64,000 nt of DNA from Homalodisca vitripennis. Lineage: Eukaryota; Arthropoda; Insecta; Hemiptera; Cicadellidae. This document shows positions 46,033 to 58,339 of this stretch, in pieces (position 1 is the first letter of the stretch; each line of letters opens with the position of its first letter). A model generated the notes under the pieces. It saw only the letters and a program-made list of their open reading frames with translations, searched no databases and was not told where the DNA came from. The stretch spans positions 22,878,001 to 22,942,000 of the forward strand of contig NC_060209.1 in NCBI RefSeq assembly GCF_021130785.1, in the 5' to 3' direction. A program made the position numbers and the translations under genes.

Positions 46033-46230
46033 TTTTAATATATAGAAAAGGTATTTTAAATTTGAAATAAGTAAAATTTAGATTGACCAAACTGCCAAGA
46101 TAAAAACCCACAAAACACAAAACAGAAGCACAAATTTATAATGAAAAACACACGAGCTCAACGCGAACTTAAAACGCTGTATAGATTAGGCCGGAGCACT
46201 ATCGCTTGTCGATCCGTCTTATCTGAGCGC

Positions 46231-46930
46231 TGACTCATTACTGAAATTGTGTACAATGTATTTTCCAAACATCACAGGAAGGAAAGTGTTGTTAGGTAGG
46301 CCTATATATATAATGTTTGTGACATTGAAAGGCACAGATATATAAAATGGAGCTTAAAAGAGGTGGTAGCGGTGATTTCTAACCGAATTTCTTGCGTATC
46401 ATTAGTGATGAAATTCGCTAGACAACCACAGCTTCATTGCATTTCCCGCGAATAGCCTACATGTAAATCGCCATTGGAAATTTTGGACCGGGAAACCCGA
46501 GAAAAAACCGGGAAATTGAAAAGATGGGGTTTGAGTGGCCACTCTGATTGAGTATTATAATTATATTTTAAAATAATTAATTTCACTACCCTGGACTAGA
46601 AGAACTTAATATTAAGTTAAGGCCTAGATCGTTGTAAAATATAAATATTTTTAAATATGGCTTTTCCCGCTTGTCACAAACTTGTTCAGAACTCCTAGTA
46701 AGAGTTTGTTGATTTATTCAAATATTTGACATAAACCATGATAATGATTAGCTGATTACCGTTGATATTGAAAGTTTGTATACAAATGTACAGTTTCTAC
46801 ACATTTTTATTAAATCTTGTTTAAAATCTATCAATTTAGAGTAAAGAACGGTACTAAACTTCCTAGACCAGAAAATTAATATAACGCAATTTTATCTAAA
46901 AGATCGAACTTACCATTAAGATGGAGGAAT
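46231..46930. other. AT-rich intron, no gene seen
   Basis: Intronic sequence between the LINE and the next open frame. Confidence 0.4.
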
Positions 46931-46936
46931 GGCAAA

Positions 46937-47640
46937 ATGGTTTATTGTGAAAGTATTCTTTTAATGGCGCTTTCATGGAATAATTTAAGCACAAATTTAT
47001 ACGAATTAAATTTATTATTAATATCTGCCTACCTTTTGCCTGTACCTTTTGCAATAAACTGTACTTCTGTGAACAAACTTAAGAAAGAGGATCTCTGGAT
47101 CAGCTACAAGTCGGGAAATCCAGCTAAGGCTAATGAAGAAGTCACACAGTTTATTGGAGAACCCCAGCAGAAGAATGTCGTCTTCAAAAAAAAAAAGAAG
47201 CTAGTTTTGAGATTATGGTAATCAAAGATAGTGCCTCAGTTTAATCTTAGCAAGATAGGTTTAAATGCTGTAGATGGAGCTTATATTGGTCACTGTTAAA
47301 TTACATTAAAAACATAAAACCAATATTTAATACATTTTATTGTTTTGTGATGCCTTTCGATATCCAAGATATCGAAAGGCCTCACAAAACAATAAAATGT
47401 ATTAAATATTGGTTTTATGTTTTTAATGTAATTTAAGATAGGTTTACTTCAAAGATCACAAAAGTAATGGACAGTAATGATGGAAAACTGACCTGTTCCT
47501 TTTCCTGGGAAAGGACCCACCTAAAGGAACCATTGCTCTCTGTCCAAATGAAAAAGGGTGAAACAGCTCGCAAGCTAAGTAAGAAGGGTGACAAAAGCAT
47601 GGGTGCAGAATATGACAGATTGAGTTCTTCGAAAATTTGA
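46937..47640 (+). pseudogene. Unrecognised coding-like remnant, interrupted by a hairpin
   Basis: The frame at 46937-47221 reads KLKKEDLWISYKSGNPAKAN and EEVTQFIGEPQQKN, ending in a poly-Lys run. After the hairpin, 47440-47637 has an open stretch with KVMDSNDGKLTCSFSWER and KKGETARKLSKKGD ending at a stop. Both parts look protein-like in composition, and together they could be a processed pseudogene or a transposon fragment. I do not recognise the family. Confidence 0.3.
47298..47434. repeat. 137-bp near-perfect palindrome (67-bp arms)
   Basis: The arms 47298-47364 and 47368-47434 are reverse complements around CAA, with one mismatch seen (GTGATGCC against GGCCTCAC). It is flanked by a 12-bp direct repeat AAGATAGGTTTA at 47252-47263 and 47435-47446. 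Either a tiny foldback element or a template-switch product. Confidence 0.9.
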
Positions 47641-47649
47641 AAGAATGGA

Positions 47650-49075
47650 AAAACTTAGCTAAAACAAAAATTATGACACTAAATACAACAAAAAATGTAA
47701 AATATAAGTAAGTCTGAATTTCACCAAATAACCTAGAGCTTTGTAATGTAATATACAGTTTTTTTATAAAAAAATCTTTATTTATAAAACAATATAGTAT
47801 AATAAGGAAATATGTTTATTTAACCCAGGTACTGGTGAAGATTGCTGCAGTGACGGTCAAACACAGTAGCGAAAAAGCCATTTTATAAAGTAACTACAAT
47901 GCTTTTCGACGAAGTAATGGTAGCATTCGATAGTGGATAAATCAATGTATCAATTAATATGAAGTTCAGTACTTTTCGATCTTTGATACAAGTCGGAGAG
48001 AAGAAGAATATAATTTTTAATTTTCATTCTTGTCATTTCTTTTGCTGTTGTTTACGTATTGTTAGTTTGTTTGTTTATTCCTTTTGTTACAAGTATGTAA
48101 TATTATTTGAAGTTATTATTTAGTCAAGTGGTATTAACATGTTTTGAAAAGTATTCCTCTTTCACAGGAGTGATGTAGTGAAACAAATAATTAGTGCTTT
48201 GTTTCTAAATATCCTAAGTTTTGTAATCTATGTAGGCCTAGGTTGAGTGTCAGGTTTTTTATTTTAGCCAGTTTGATTTATTTGATATGTTTAATTTTAC
48301 CATCATTATATGCATTTGAAATGGATGGGAACCATTTAGATCAATCTAGTGATATAAGAGAGTTGTTAGAAAGTGAACCAATAGACCATGACAGCGGTGG
48401 TGAATCTGATTAGGCCTAATGTAAGATCTCAGTGCTGCAACTGAAACTTGGTTTTTAATTGTACATGTTTGTAAATACATTTTTTTTTAATTAGGGATTT
48501 TTGTCACAATACAGAATGTGTTAGTAGATAAATTACCATTTTATTTTTTTAAATGAGAAGAAATTTGAGCATTGATTCTAAATTTGAAGATATAAAGATT
48601 GACATGTAAGAAAGTGTATGCTTTGCTGATTAATAAATGTGATGAGTTATGTTATATAATTTTTTACTTGTACTTGTTATTGATAAATTATATGTTATTG
48701 CCATCTCCTGATATAATATACTGTTTCATCTTCAAACTATTATTTTTGTAATGTAGTATGTTACCAGGGTAATGTAAATTTTCATAAAAAAAATGCTCTG
48801 TTGCAAGTTTTACCAATATAAAAATATAAATTTATGAAATAAGTCCACTAAACTATATATTTTATAACTACTATATATTTTCTGAAACTTGAGAAATATG
48901 TAAATGATTTTTATATTTTGGAATTTTGATTTAGTACAAATATACACTTCTGTAGGTATAAAAGTTTTTAAAAACTGTATTTTCTAAAGTATGCATCGTA
49001 AAAAATACAGATTTTATTGAAAAATGGTATATGACAATGCATAATAAAATAACTTAGTATACCTTAGTTTTTTTA

Positions 49076-49108
<33 letters not shown>

Positions 49109-50090
49109 TGTGCGTGTACGCGTGCGCTTTTTGTGATTCAATGTTTATTGAAATTATTTTTATATAATATATATATATATACATATATATATATACACGT
49201 ATATCAGCAGGATACATAATCCACAGGTTTGTTTGTGAAGGAATAGAAGGAACATACTTGAATAGTCAAGAGGACAGCTGAGAACAAATTGCAAATTTTA
49301 TATTCTTTGGATGTATACAACTCTTTTTTTCTTCAAGATTTATGTAAACATAATGTAACTTGTGAGTTTTGAGATGGGTGATGAAGATATTGAAAATTAT
49401 GCTTAAGTATAAGTAATTGACTCTGGAGAGAGAGATTTTCCTCTCACAGATAGTTGTCAGATGTTGACACGTTTGTCTGTAATTGTTATACAACAGATTT
49501 TATAGACATTGGACAATTTTTGAGTGGTAAATACCGATTGGAGATTTGCATTTTGAACATATGGTGTACACAATCAATTGAAGCTGGTGGATACTGTAGT
49601 TTTAGTAGTACACGTACACTGCTTCATACTTTTGGACATCAAATTAATCAACTACATCATAATCAGTATTGCATTGTTGTGTAATGCGGACTACTCAAAG
49701 CTAAGCTAAAAAATATATTTTTATTTGCTATTGAATGTTTTTTTAAATGTAATAATGTATTGAAATTGTGTTCTTCGGTCTGAAGGGATAATATTGTGAA
49801 ACGTAAATAATTTCATATGGTGGGATTTTAAAATTGATTAGTTTCTGTTTTACTTATTGTTTGAAAAATCTTTCAGCATTTCATTTACACTCTAATAAGC
49901 TTTTTCTATGACGAGGTTATTAATACTATTTTGAAAATTATTATTTTTAAGCTTTTAGTGATAAAGGTAAATAATTATATAAGCAAATTCCCATATATAG
50001 TGGACTATTTTCAAAAAGAAATTCTCAATTCAAGAAGTTTTATGAATCAGAAAGGGAAGAAGTTTTTTGTGTTTAGTATTATGTTATGCT
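47650..50090. other. AT-rich intron with simple repeats
   Basis: (TG)n at 49078-49105 and TA-rich runs at 49160-49200. 49125-49160 matches the end of the tRNA-bearing unit (TTTTTGTGATTCAATG). A tiny frame at 48320-48412 (MDGNHLDQSSDIRELLESEP...) and one at 49454-49684 are unrecognised. Confidence 0.4.
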
Positions 50091-50095
50091 GATTT

Positions 50096-50398
50096 TTGTA
50101 TTGGTTTAAATGTGTTCAGATTGTATGGACTAAATTCAACAATTCAAAAATATATAAACCTGGTAGTGTGAGTATTTTAGATTTTTTAAATAGCGGTCAG
50201 CAGCTCTCTCTAAAGTTTGCACCAACCATTGCTCTCAGAACAGCTTTTTGGGCTATGAAAACTTTTTCAAAATCAGGAGATACAATACCGTATTTCAGAA
50301 TCGATGTACATAGGCATTGTATACAAGTAGAAATAGATACTGAATCTGGTAATATTTTCATTGGAAAGCAAAAAGAGCTTAGTTTGTTTACTAGATAA
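50096..50398 (+). other. Open frame, unrecognised
   Basis: 100 codons with a protein-like C-terminal half (DTIPYFRIDVHRHCIQVEID). A second protein-like stretch, RVIVRGDGCLAMGPNRYSNQ, lies at about 50955-51135 after a possible acceptor TTTTTCAG. They might be remnants of one transposon or gene. I recognise no domain. Confidence 0.25.
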
Positions 50399-51230
50399 TT
50401 AACATGAAATATCTAGTTTAAATTTTTATCAATGTTCAGTCCTAAAAACTTATGTGAATCAACTAGGTTTAATCTGCCACATTTCAAGACATTGTTACTA
50501 AAATATTTTGGGTTAATTTGATTATATGTGGTAAAAATCTCTTGGTAGTTTATTTGTATTTAGTGATGAAAGTGGTTGTTAATGTATTTAACAAAATGTT
50601 TGTCCACACTAACAAAATATGAAGTAACATTTAATAATTTCATGATGATTACAAACATTTTTTGAAATGACCCAATACATCTACTACCTAATTCAAAAGT
50701 GCATTAAATACAAGCATATATTTCTTTGTTTAATAGTAACCAACCATTCAATTGGTTATTCCTAACAGCAAAATATTTTTTTACTTTTTTTAATGTGTAT
50801 CGGAGACTATGAGACTTAGTTAATTTTCTTTCAGCGCACTAATACCCTGGATATTTTAAATCTATAATTAACTGAAATGAGGTAATGGTGTTATATGAGT
50901 AGTTATTGTCTGTAAGTCTTGAAAACAGTAATATTGGCTGCGGTTTGTCCGTTTTTCAGAGTGATCGTAAGAGGCGACGGCTGCCTAGCCATGGGTCCAA
51001 ACAGGTACAGTAACCAGTGTTCAGTAATAATGTCATTCTTCTGTATAGTAGCTGTAAGAAAGGAAGACAAGTTGATTGTGAAATATCTTGTTTGTGATAC
51101 TGATACAGAGAGAATGTTTAGTACAATTAAACCATAAATAATGTTATCCTGGCATTTTATTTATTTCTTTAAAGTTTTTTTAAGAAAAAGGCAAAAATTG
51201 GACCTAAAATATTAAAAAGACTTAATATAC

Positions 51231-52296
51231 AGGGTGTCTCAGAACTGTCTACCAACCTTTTCAGGTATTATTCCTGTACCAAAAACAAACTAAAATATCA
51301 TATTCAAACTTTAAGAAACTCAATGATTACCCTAACAGCCACCATTTTGTATTTTCAACCTACCTATTTTTATTGTGACAACTAGTTGTCAAAATTTGTT
51401 ATACAACTTTATAACCTTCTTAAGGTCTAATTAGAGAAAACATTAAAAAAAATGTTTTAGCTTTATTTTAAAAAAAATTGCAGCTTCTTAAAAACAGAAT
51501 ACAAAATAATTAATTTTAAATGAAACGAATTTCTACTTCTGAATAATTTTTGTCCTGCATTAAGTAAGCTGCATTTAATATTCCCACTGCCAGCCAGCCA
51601 GCTTGATTGCACATTTTGAACTGTGTTACCATAGTTAGCAAAAAATTTCCAAATTCGATGTTGTACACTTTTTTTCATTAAGAAAATTTAAGTTAAATTT
51701 ATTAGCACTGCTATCTAAATAAAGTTGTTATTTTTTTCTAGATTATACACATTTTTATCTTAATATTTTCTGATAAAAAAAACTTAAATTATACAAAAAG
51801 TACAATTATTATGGTTACCATCCAACAATGTAATGTTGTTATAGTCAGCTGATTAGAGCAGCTAAGATTAAAACAGCGGATTGTTGTGGCTCACTAGCAG
51901 TTGTTACATAGTAAAACTTGTAACAGCACAACAACAACAACACTCAATATTGTTTAGCACGTGGCTGTTTAAAAGCATATTATCACCCTAATTATTGGTC
52001 AACTGATTTTTGTAAACTTGTTATCACTGGATTTGTAATTAAATTGTCAAAATAAAATGTAATAACATTTTTATCAATCCTGGTTTTTAAGATATTTACG
52101 TTCTAAGTTTTTTAAAGCCACCATTTTGAAAATGAAGTTTGTAACAAATCTTTATTTTTTTTTGTAATTAGGCCTAAGTTCTATAGTTGTACACCAAATT
52201 TCAAAACAAGCCGTTCTCATTTTTGAGTTTTCAAAAGTTTGAATATGATATTTTGGTTTGTTTTAGGTTCCTGAAAAGTTTGATAGAGTTTTGTAA
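51231..52296. mobile_element. Non-autonomous DNA element with inverted subterminal repeats
   Basis: The left end AGGGTGTCTCAGAACTG continues CCTTTTCAGG...AAAATATCATATTCAAAC. The same blocks return inverted at about 52220-52290 (GTTTGAATATGATATTTTGG...CCTGAAAAG). No transposase is evident inside. The boundaries are approximate. Confidence 0.5.
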
Positions 52297-52496
52297 CATT
52301 ATACTAATTATTGGTTAAATTAAAGTCAGCTGTTGAAAATAGAACTATCGCTATTTGTTTTTTGTAATTGTACATTTTCAAAAAATAAACATTTAGAGAA
52401 GTCAACTTTAAATAGCTTTAATTTTGAGCTATTACAATTGTATTATTGAGTGTTTCAATGGTAATATTGTCTAAGCTCTAAAAATTCGCATTAATG

Positions 52497-52498
<2 letters not shown>

Positions 52499-52562
<64 letters not shown>
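52499..52562. repeat. (TA)n microsatellite
   Basis: About 31 TA units. Confidence 0.95.
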
Positions 52563-52566
<4 letters not shown>

Positions 52567-53189
52567 CGTTATTGGTGACATTTGTGGCTGAATTGATTTG
52601 ATAAGTTTAAAATTTTATTTAATAGTCCACTAGTGATCTGATTTATAAAATAGTTTAATATTAATTTCTTAATCATTTGAATATTTGTTTCTAATAATCC
52701 TGTCTGATATGATTTAATTTTGAAATAATGTGTAAATTGAAAGATGTTCTCAATATTTTTGTAATAGGGGAAAAATTAAAGTTGTTGGATTATTTTATTT
52801 TTATTGCATTAGCGTACCTCTCACTGCTAATCACATCTTATTAATAACAAAAATGTATATATATATACATGTATTGTTGTGTCAGGAAGTTTTACATTTT
52901 TATATAATTCGCCTTCTTTTTCATGACACTTAACTTGTGATAATATATTCACGTTTGTCATGAATATATTTGTAACTTTGAGCCTATACACTGAGCTCGA
53001 GATAAACGCCAAAAGAGTTATTTGTGTGGTACCGGTACTCTGTATGAGTAAACTCTTAATAAAGTAGTAAACTCCAAGGCAGGTTGTGTTTGGCAACCTG
53101 CAACTAGAAAGGGAACTGTTAAAAAAACTAGTTTTTATGACACTGTCATCTGAGGATTTGTAGCTAGATTGAGTGGGGATCTTGGTTAA

Positions 53190-53708
53190 CTCTTTGACAC
53201 GGTTGGACGTTATAGGTGACTTACAACCTCAATATGTTGTTAACTAAATTATACTACTATGAGTACGTTGTTTACAAAGTGAGGGACACATGTTTGTAAA
53301 CTATTGTTTTTCATTCTGGTGGTTTTATGTTTCTGTTTGTTAGTTATTTACATTAGTAAAATTGATTTTTATCTAGACAGTGTTTGATATTGTGTAATGT
53401 TATCTCAAAGCTATGATAAGTTGCCAAAGTGGCAGCTCTCAAAAGCAATCACTGATTAGACAATGTCTTTTTTGTTGTCTGAAAGTAATAATTTAATTTT
53501 TAGCATTCAAAAATAGTTAAATGATGCGATTATTTTGTTGGATTTGTTGTGTCATTAAAAATATTTTACTGAAAAAAATTATTAACATAGTACCAAAATT
53601 ATCTAGGATATTGAGGCTTTTCTAAATCTTAGTGTATTTATGATAGCTTTGTTTAATAAAGTCCTGCCATAGCGGACGTTGCCTACTCTGAAACAACGTG
53701 TTAAAGGG
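53190..53708. mobile_element. piggyBac-type MITE
   Basis: Flanked by TTAA on both sides (53186-53189 and 53709-53712), the piggyBac target duplication. The ends are inverted and similar: CTCTTTGACACGGTTGGACG on the left and, inverted, CCCTTTAACACGTTG on the right. No transposase. Confidence 0.55.
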
Positions 53709-54254
53709 TTAATCATGAAGTTTGTAGGTATTGTTGATAGCACGGAGAGACTTGTTAGTATCTTTACTGTTGTATCAGGTTGGAACAGGAGAAAGTAACG
53801 ACATCCTTAGGATTATGGCGAGGGGTTTTCACATTCTGAAGGAGTAACTCATTGACAAATACAGCTTTTACTATAATGTAACGTCTCTAGATCGTGTATC
53901 TAAAGAATGGGACATGCACAAAGGCAATACATATGAAACTGTTTGTTGAAGATGGAGCTTGTATTAGCTACTATTACACAAATAAAAGTTTTAAGTAATG
54001 GTTTATGTATTTTGAATGCAGTTAAAAAAATCTATTTATTTGTATTAGGTAAGAAGATATGTCTGACAGAGAGAGTTAGACTAAAAATATATTAAAGAAG
54101 ATTTACTATTGTTATTAAACTCACTAACACTTAAATTATTATTAATAACATGATGTTATCAAATAATGAGCTAGTTGTTATAAAATCTATGTTCTTATGG
54201 TAGTAGAAATTTATTTTTACAAGTTGGTTTAATAATTTGATGTTGGAAAATGAA

Positions 54255-55480
54255 TTGTATGAGGGCCGTACTGAAAGTAATCTCTGTTCTTTTAGTAATA
54301 AAACACAAAATTTGATAAAAGCATTTTATTATATTTATATTGAAACCACAATCTTCCTTTGCTTATTGTTTTATATTGAAACATATTAGTTTCGATTCAG
54401 AACTTATCATATCTACTCGCTAATTTAGAAATTCCTTCTGAAAAAACCCATACCTTAAGCCATCAGTTACATCTTTGAGCTCAAATTGCTGGAAACCGAG
54501 CGAGTTCTTCATGTTGATGACAAGGTGGAAGTCTTTGGAAGTCACATGTGGGCTTTAAAGGTGGTGTCTAAAACCATCCAAAGTTCCCTAGAGGGCTTTG
54601 TTTTTCTTAGCAGCATTGAGATGAGTTTTGGTGCACATAAAAATGATAATAGATATAAGCAGACAATGTTTATTTTGAATGTGCTGTCATAGGTTTTTTA
54701 TTGTTGCAGTGCATTTTATACATTGATAGTTATCCCACATTCTTTGAATTCCCAGCAACAGTACCACTTTTCAATCCCAAAAACTATTTCTATACACTTT
54801 TTGCCAGAACAATCTTGCTGGGCTTTAGTTTCTTTGTGTAGCTATGCTATGTTCTTTAGTAAGGATGTTTCTTACGTAATTCACTCGTTAAAAATAATTT
54901 TTCCTGTTGATAACTCATAAGACACCTAGAGCCGAAGTTATTTGTTGTGTAATCTAATCACTACCTCATATTATTAGAATAGAATTACTATCTTCTATTA
55001 TTAGAGTATAATTATTACATTTTATCAACCAAAAACTTTGAGATGGTGAAGGATTGTGAATTTTCAAGTTAATTTTCTCAACAAATTCATCAATGACCAC
55101 AGACTTGTCTGTTACTTCTCTCTTCATCATGGTGATTTGTTCAGCCACTTTAAAATTAGCGAACCCATTCCCTAACAATTCCTTCCCTTGTTACCTGTGG
55201 TCTACACAAAGCAACAAACTTTTCTGTGTGTTTCTGTCGCTGAAAAAGGAATTGAATGACAGCACGCACTTCACACAACAGGTTTTTCTACTGCAAAAAA
55301 CTTTGTTGCAAGTGATGGAAGAAATTAGTGCTTGAACGATCTTCACTGTACCATTGCTGAATGTCCACTTCCCTAACATGCACATTGATGTGAGAATTAC
55401 AATGCTATCTCCTCCACTTCCCATACAATGTGCAAACGGACGTTACTTTCCAAACGGTCATCATAATTTATTTCGCCACA
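54255..55480 (-). mobile_element. Possible decayed mariner-like element
   Basis: The left end GAGGGCCGTACTGAAAGTAATC looks like a mariner terminus. The - strand shows scattered fragments reminiscent of mariner transposase: EVTDKSVVIDEFVEKINLKI near 55100, HKETKAQQ and ECGITIN near 54730-54830, and FHLVINMKNSLG near 54520. Many stops. I found no clear right terminus. Confidence 0.35.
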
Positions 55481-55628
55481 CCTGAGATAGATTGGAGGTC
55501 TATAGGATATATTAGATGTACGTACTTGATCTTACAGGGAATTTCAATATATATATATATATATATATAATTATATAAATGGCAATAGGCTTATTTAATT
55601 TCAATAAACATTGAATCACAAAAAGTAC

Positions 55629-55699
55629 TTGCTCCGCCGGGAGTCGAACCCGGATCTCTCACTTGCCGGGTGAATGTGCTACCATTACACCACAGAGCG
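55629..55699 (-). tRNA. tRNA-like gene, distal pair copy 1
   Basis: 71 nt, same fold and CCGGCAA anticodon loop as the array copies. The first acceptor base is C and the T loop is TTCGACT; the B box is still GGTTCGACTCC. Confidence 0.5.
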
Positions 55700-55880
55700 C
55701 TTTTTTTTTTCGATTCAATTATTTTGTATTTGGCCGTATTTGTCACATATGTGTTTAAATAAGTAAGCTAACATATGATCGGAAGACCAAATACCTGTCA
55801 AACGACTTTTATTTACATTAAATTGTATAAATGGCAATAGCCTTATTTAATTTCAATAAACATTTAGTTACAAAAAGTAC

Positions 55881-55951
55881 TTGCTCTGCCGGGAGTCGAA
55901 CCCGGATCTCTCACTTGCCGGGTGAATGTGCTACCATTACACCACAGAGCG
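55881..55951 (-). tRNA. tRNA-like gene, distal pair copy 2
   Basis: As its neighbour, with CAGAGCA in the acceptor 3' strand. Confidence 0.5.
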
Positions 55952-56049
55952 CTTACTTTTTCCGATTCAATTATTTTGTATTTGGCCGTATCTGTCACAT
56001 ATGCGTTTAAATAAGTAAACTAACAACATATGATCGGAAGATGTTGACT

Positions 56050-57130
56050 TATACAATTATCGAGTTGGGTAAAGAATATCCTACAAGATTCAACAAATGA
56101 TATCTCTATCTATGTTACTTTATACTAACTTGATTACTGGCTATGACTATAAATCTTTGACCTGATATTTTAGTATAAAGTAAAATAACTAATGTGTATA
56201 TTTAATTTTAATTAAAAAATTCAGTGGCGAAGTACTTGAAATTCATAAGATTTCAATGAAATTTCGAACATAGACAAGTTGCAAGAAGATATTGCTTTAG
56301 ATGTAAATCATTGTTACCATTGAGGCAGTGCTGTGGAAATGGATAGTATAACATGGTCTTAGTGAACACTTATTAGGTAATATGAATATCTAAGCCAACA
56401 TTCTCAGACATCACCATTAAAAGGCTTGTCATGGGTTTCATTAGATCCGTTGATAGTATTTTATAATTATATTTTATAATACTATGGCATTTTATGGATT
56501 TTATTGTGCAATAGTTCTAACTCTAGATGTGTGTTTTGTTTAAGGTTCAACTTGGTCATGCTCCTTTCTCACTGAATGAGCTTTTTTCTTAAAAAAAAAT
56601 AACTAAAAATATTTTATTGCTTAAAAAGTAAGTAAGTTTTTCTTGTAAAGAAATTTAAATTCTACTAATACAAAACAAATCTAACACAACCAAGTTTTCA
56701 ATTAAAACATACCTTTTGTGTATTTTTTAATGAAAAAATTCTCACTTCCATTCCCTGTTAAAAACACAGCATTTTAAACATATCCTAGATATACAACTAA
56801 ACAATCAAAATGTAAAGGGCTACTCTATTCAGGATTATATACTTCAATTTCTGGAATGTGTGTGGAACCTTTTGCTTTGGAACTGATTATTTTTTGGAAA
56901 AACCAACAAACTTCAAAAATTACAAAAGTAAGGTAAAAATAATGTTTTGCTGAGATATTATTTGTAAGCTATAACACCAAAAATGTGCTATACGATAGTA
57001 GATTCTATTATTATTCAGACTGTTGGTTTTTACATGATGAATAAAACCTATAATTTCAATGGAAAACAAAATTTATTATATCACAAAATTTGAAATCAAA
57101 CCTAAAAATCAATAAATGTTACTTTTTCTA
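56050..57130. other. AT-rich intron, no gene seen
   Basis: Short frames only. Confidence 0.5.
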
Positions 57131-57136
57131 GTTGAA

Positions 57137-58336
57137 TGAGGGTTTATCAAAAGTCCTTAGAAAATCGTAGAAAAATCATTTGTTGGACAGAGTTTTTTTT
57201 TATTTTTCAACCTCAACCTAATCTCCTTCTAGCTCTATACATTGACCTAAGCTTTCTTTCCAATTTTTTTAGCCATCTAAAAGGTAGGATTTGAAAGCTC
57301 CTCGAAATAGGCATTTTTTTTTGGGCAATTACATCCTCGTTAGACGTAAACCTATGTTTCCTAAACCATTTCTTCACATCTGGAAATAAGAAATAGTCAC
57401 TGGGGACCATGTCTGGTGAATACGGTGACATCGCTGATGTGCGGCTGTATATTGTCTTGATGAAACAAAATCTTGACATCGAATGAGGAAGCTTTTCCTT
57501 GATTTCTTTGTTGCTCAGCTGTTCCTAATAATGATGCATAATACTCTCCTGTTATCATTGTTCCCTTTTTATATAGTCAATGTAGATTATTCTGTGAGCA
57601 TCCCAAAAGGCCGTGGCCAAAACTTCACCGGCCGACTTCACTGTCTTCACCATCTTCGGAGCCATTTCATTTTTAAAAATCCACTGTTTTTACTGCTCTT
57701 TTGTCTCTGAAAGGTACAGGACATATCCATGTTTCGTCAAAAGCTGTATATTGACACAGGTATTCATCAGGCTTGAGATAGAAAAGCACCAAAACAGCCC
57801 CAGAGTGGTCCGCATGATTACATTTATTTTCCACTGTAAGTAAACGTGGCACCCATTTTGCCCAGATATTTTTTCACACCACCCCCAATTTTTCGTGCAG
57901 AATTGAAGTCAGTGTACCTTGCGATAAGCCTGTAGCCTCAACTATTTCGCGTACTTTTGATTCATCGATCGTTTTAAATCATATCGTGAATTTTGTCGAT
58001 CATTTTGGAGGTAGACACTTCCACAAGGTGTCATTCATCTTTTGTGGATGTACGACCACTTTTAAACTCATTCAAGCGATTGTAAACAGTTGCAAACACA
58101 GGGGCAGATGCGGCATGAACTTTGTCCAACCCAGCTTTGATTTCTTTCGGTGTTAACCCTTTCAAATACAAGTTATTGACGAATTAAAGTAGTTTACTTC
58201 AATCGACAACAAAGTAAACTATGAAACTACAGGATACAGCTGACTAGTTAAGAGTGCTACTTAGTGGCAAAAACTTATTTTTCAAACTACTATTGCCATC
58301 TCTTGGATTTTCTAAGGACTTATTGAACAACCCTCA
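57137..58336 (-). mobile_element. Mariner transposon, inactive
   Basis: 1,200 bp. Inverted ends begin TGAGGGTT and share AAGTCCTTAGAAAATC; TA follows the right end. On the - strand the transposase remnants read AKWVPRLL near 57845, DETWICP near 57735, FHQDN near 57455, then YSPDMVPSDYFLFPDVKKWF near 57400. These give the three catalytic Asp of the D,D34D mariner type. Frame shifts, stops, and a deletion between the second and third Asp show it is dead. Confidence 0.88.
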
Positions 58337-58339
58337 TAT

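Larger units (their letters stand above)
41590..46230 (-). mobile_element. CR1-like LINE, almost full length
   Basis: A - strand non-LTR retrotransposon. The 5' end lies near 46.2 kb (estimated), ORF1 is at 46032-45109, and ORF2 runs from 44656 to 41725. A (TA)n tract lies in the 3' region at 41597-41650. ORF1 with a PHD-type finger and ORF2 with an apurinic endonuclease plus polymerase is the CR1-group layout. The ends are not fixed because I found no target duplication. Confidence 0.88.
55570..56040 (-). repeat. Two tandem tRNA-bearing units
   Basis: Same family as the array at 33.2-35.1 kb, 252 bases apart. A (TA)n run at 55546-55569 abuts one end. Spacer blocks CACATATGTGTTTAAATAA and CATATGATCGGAAGACCAAA are shared. 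Confidence 0.9.
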
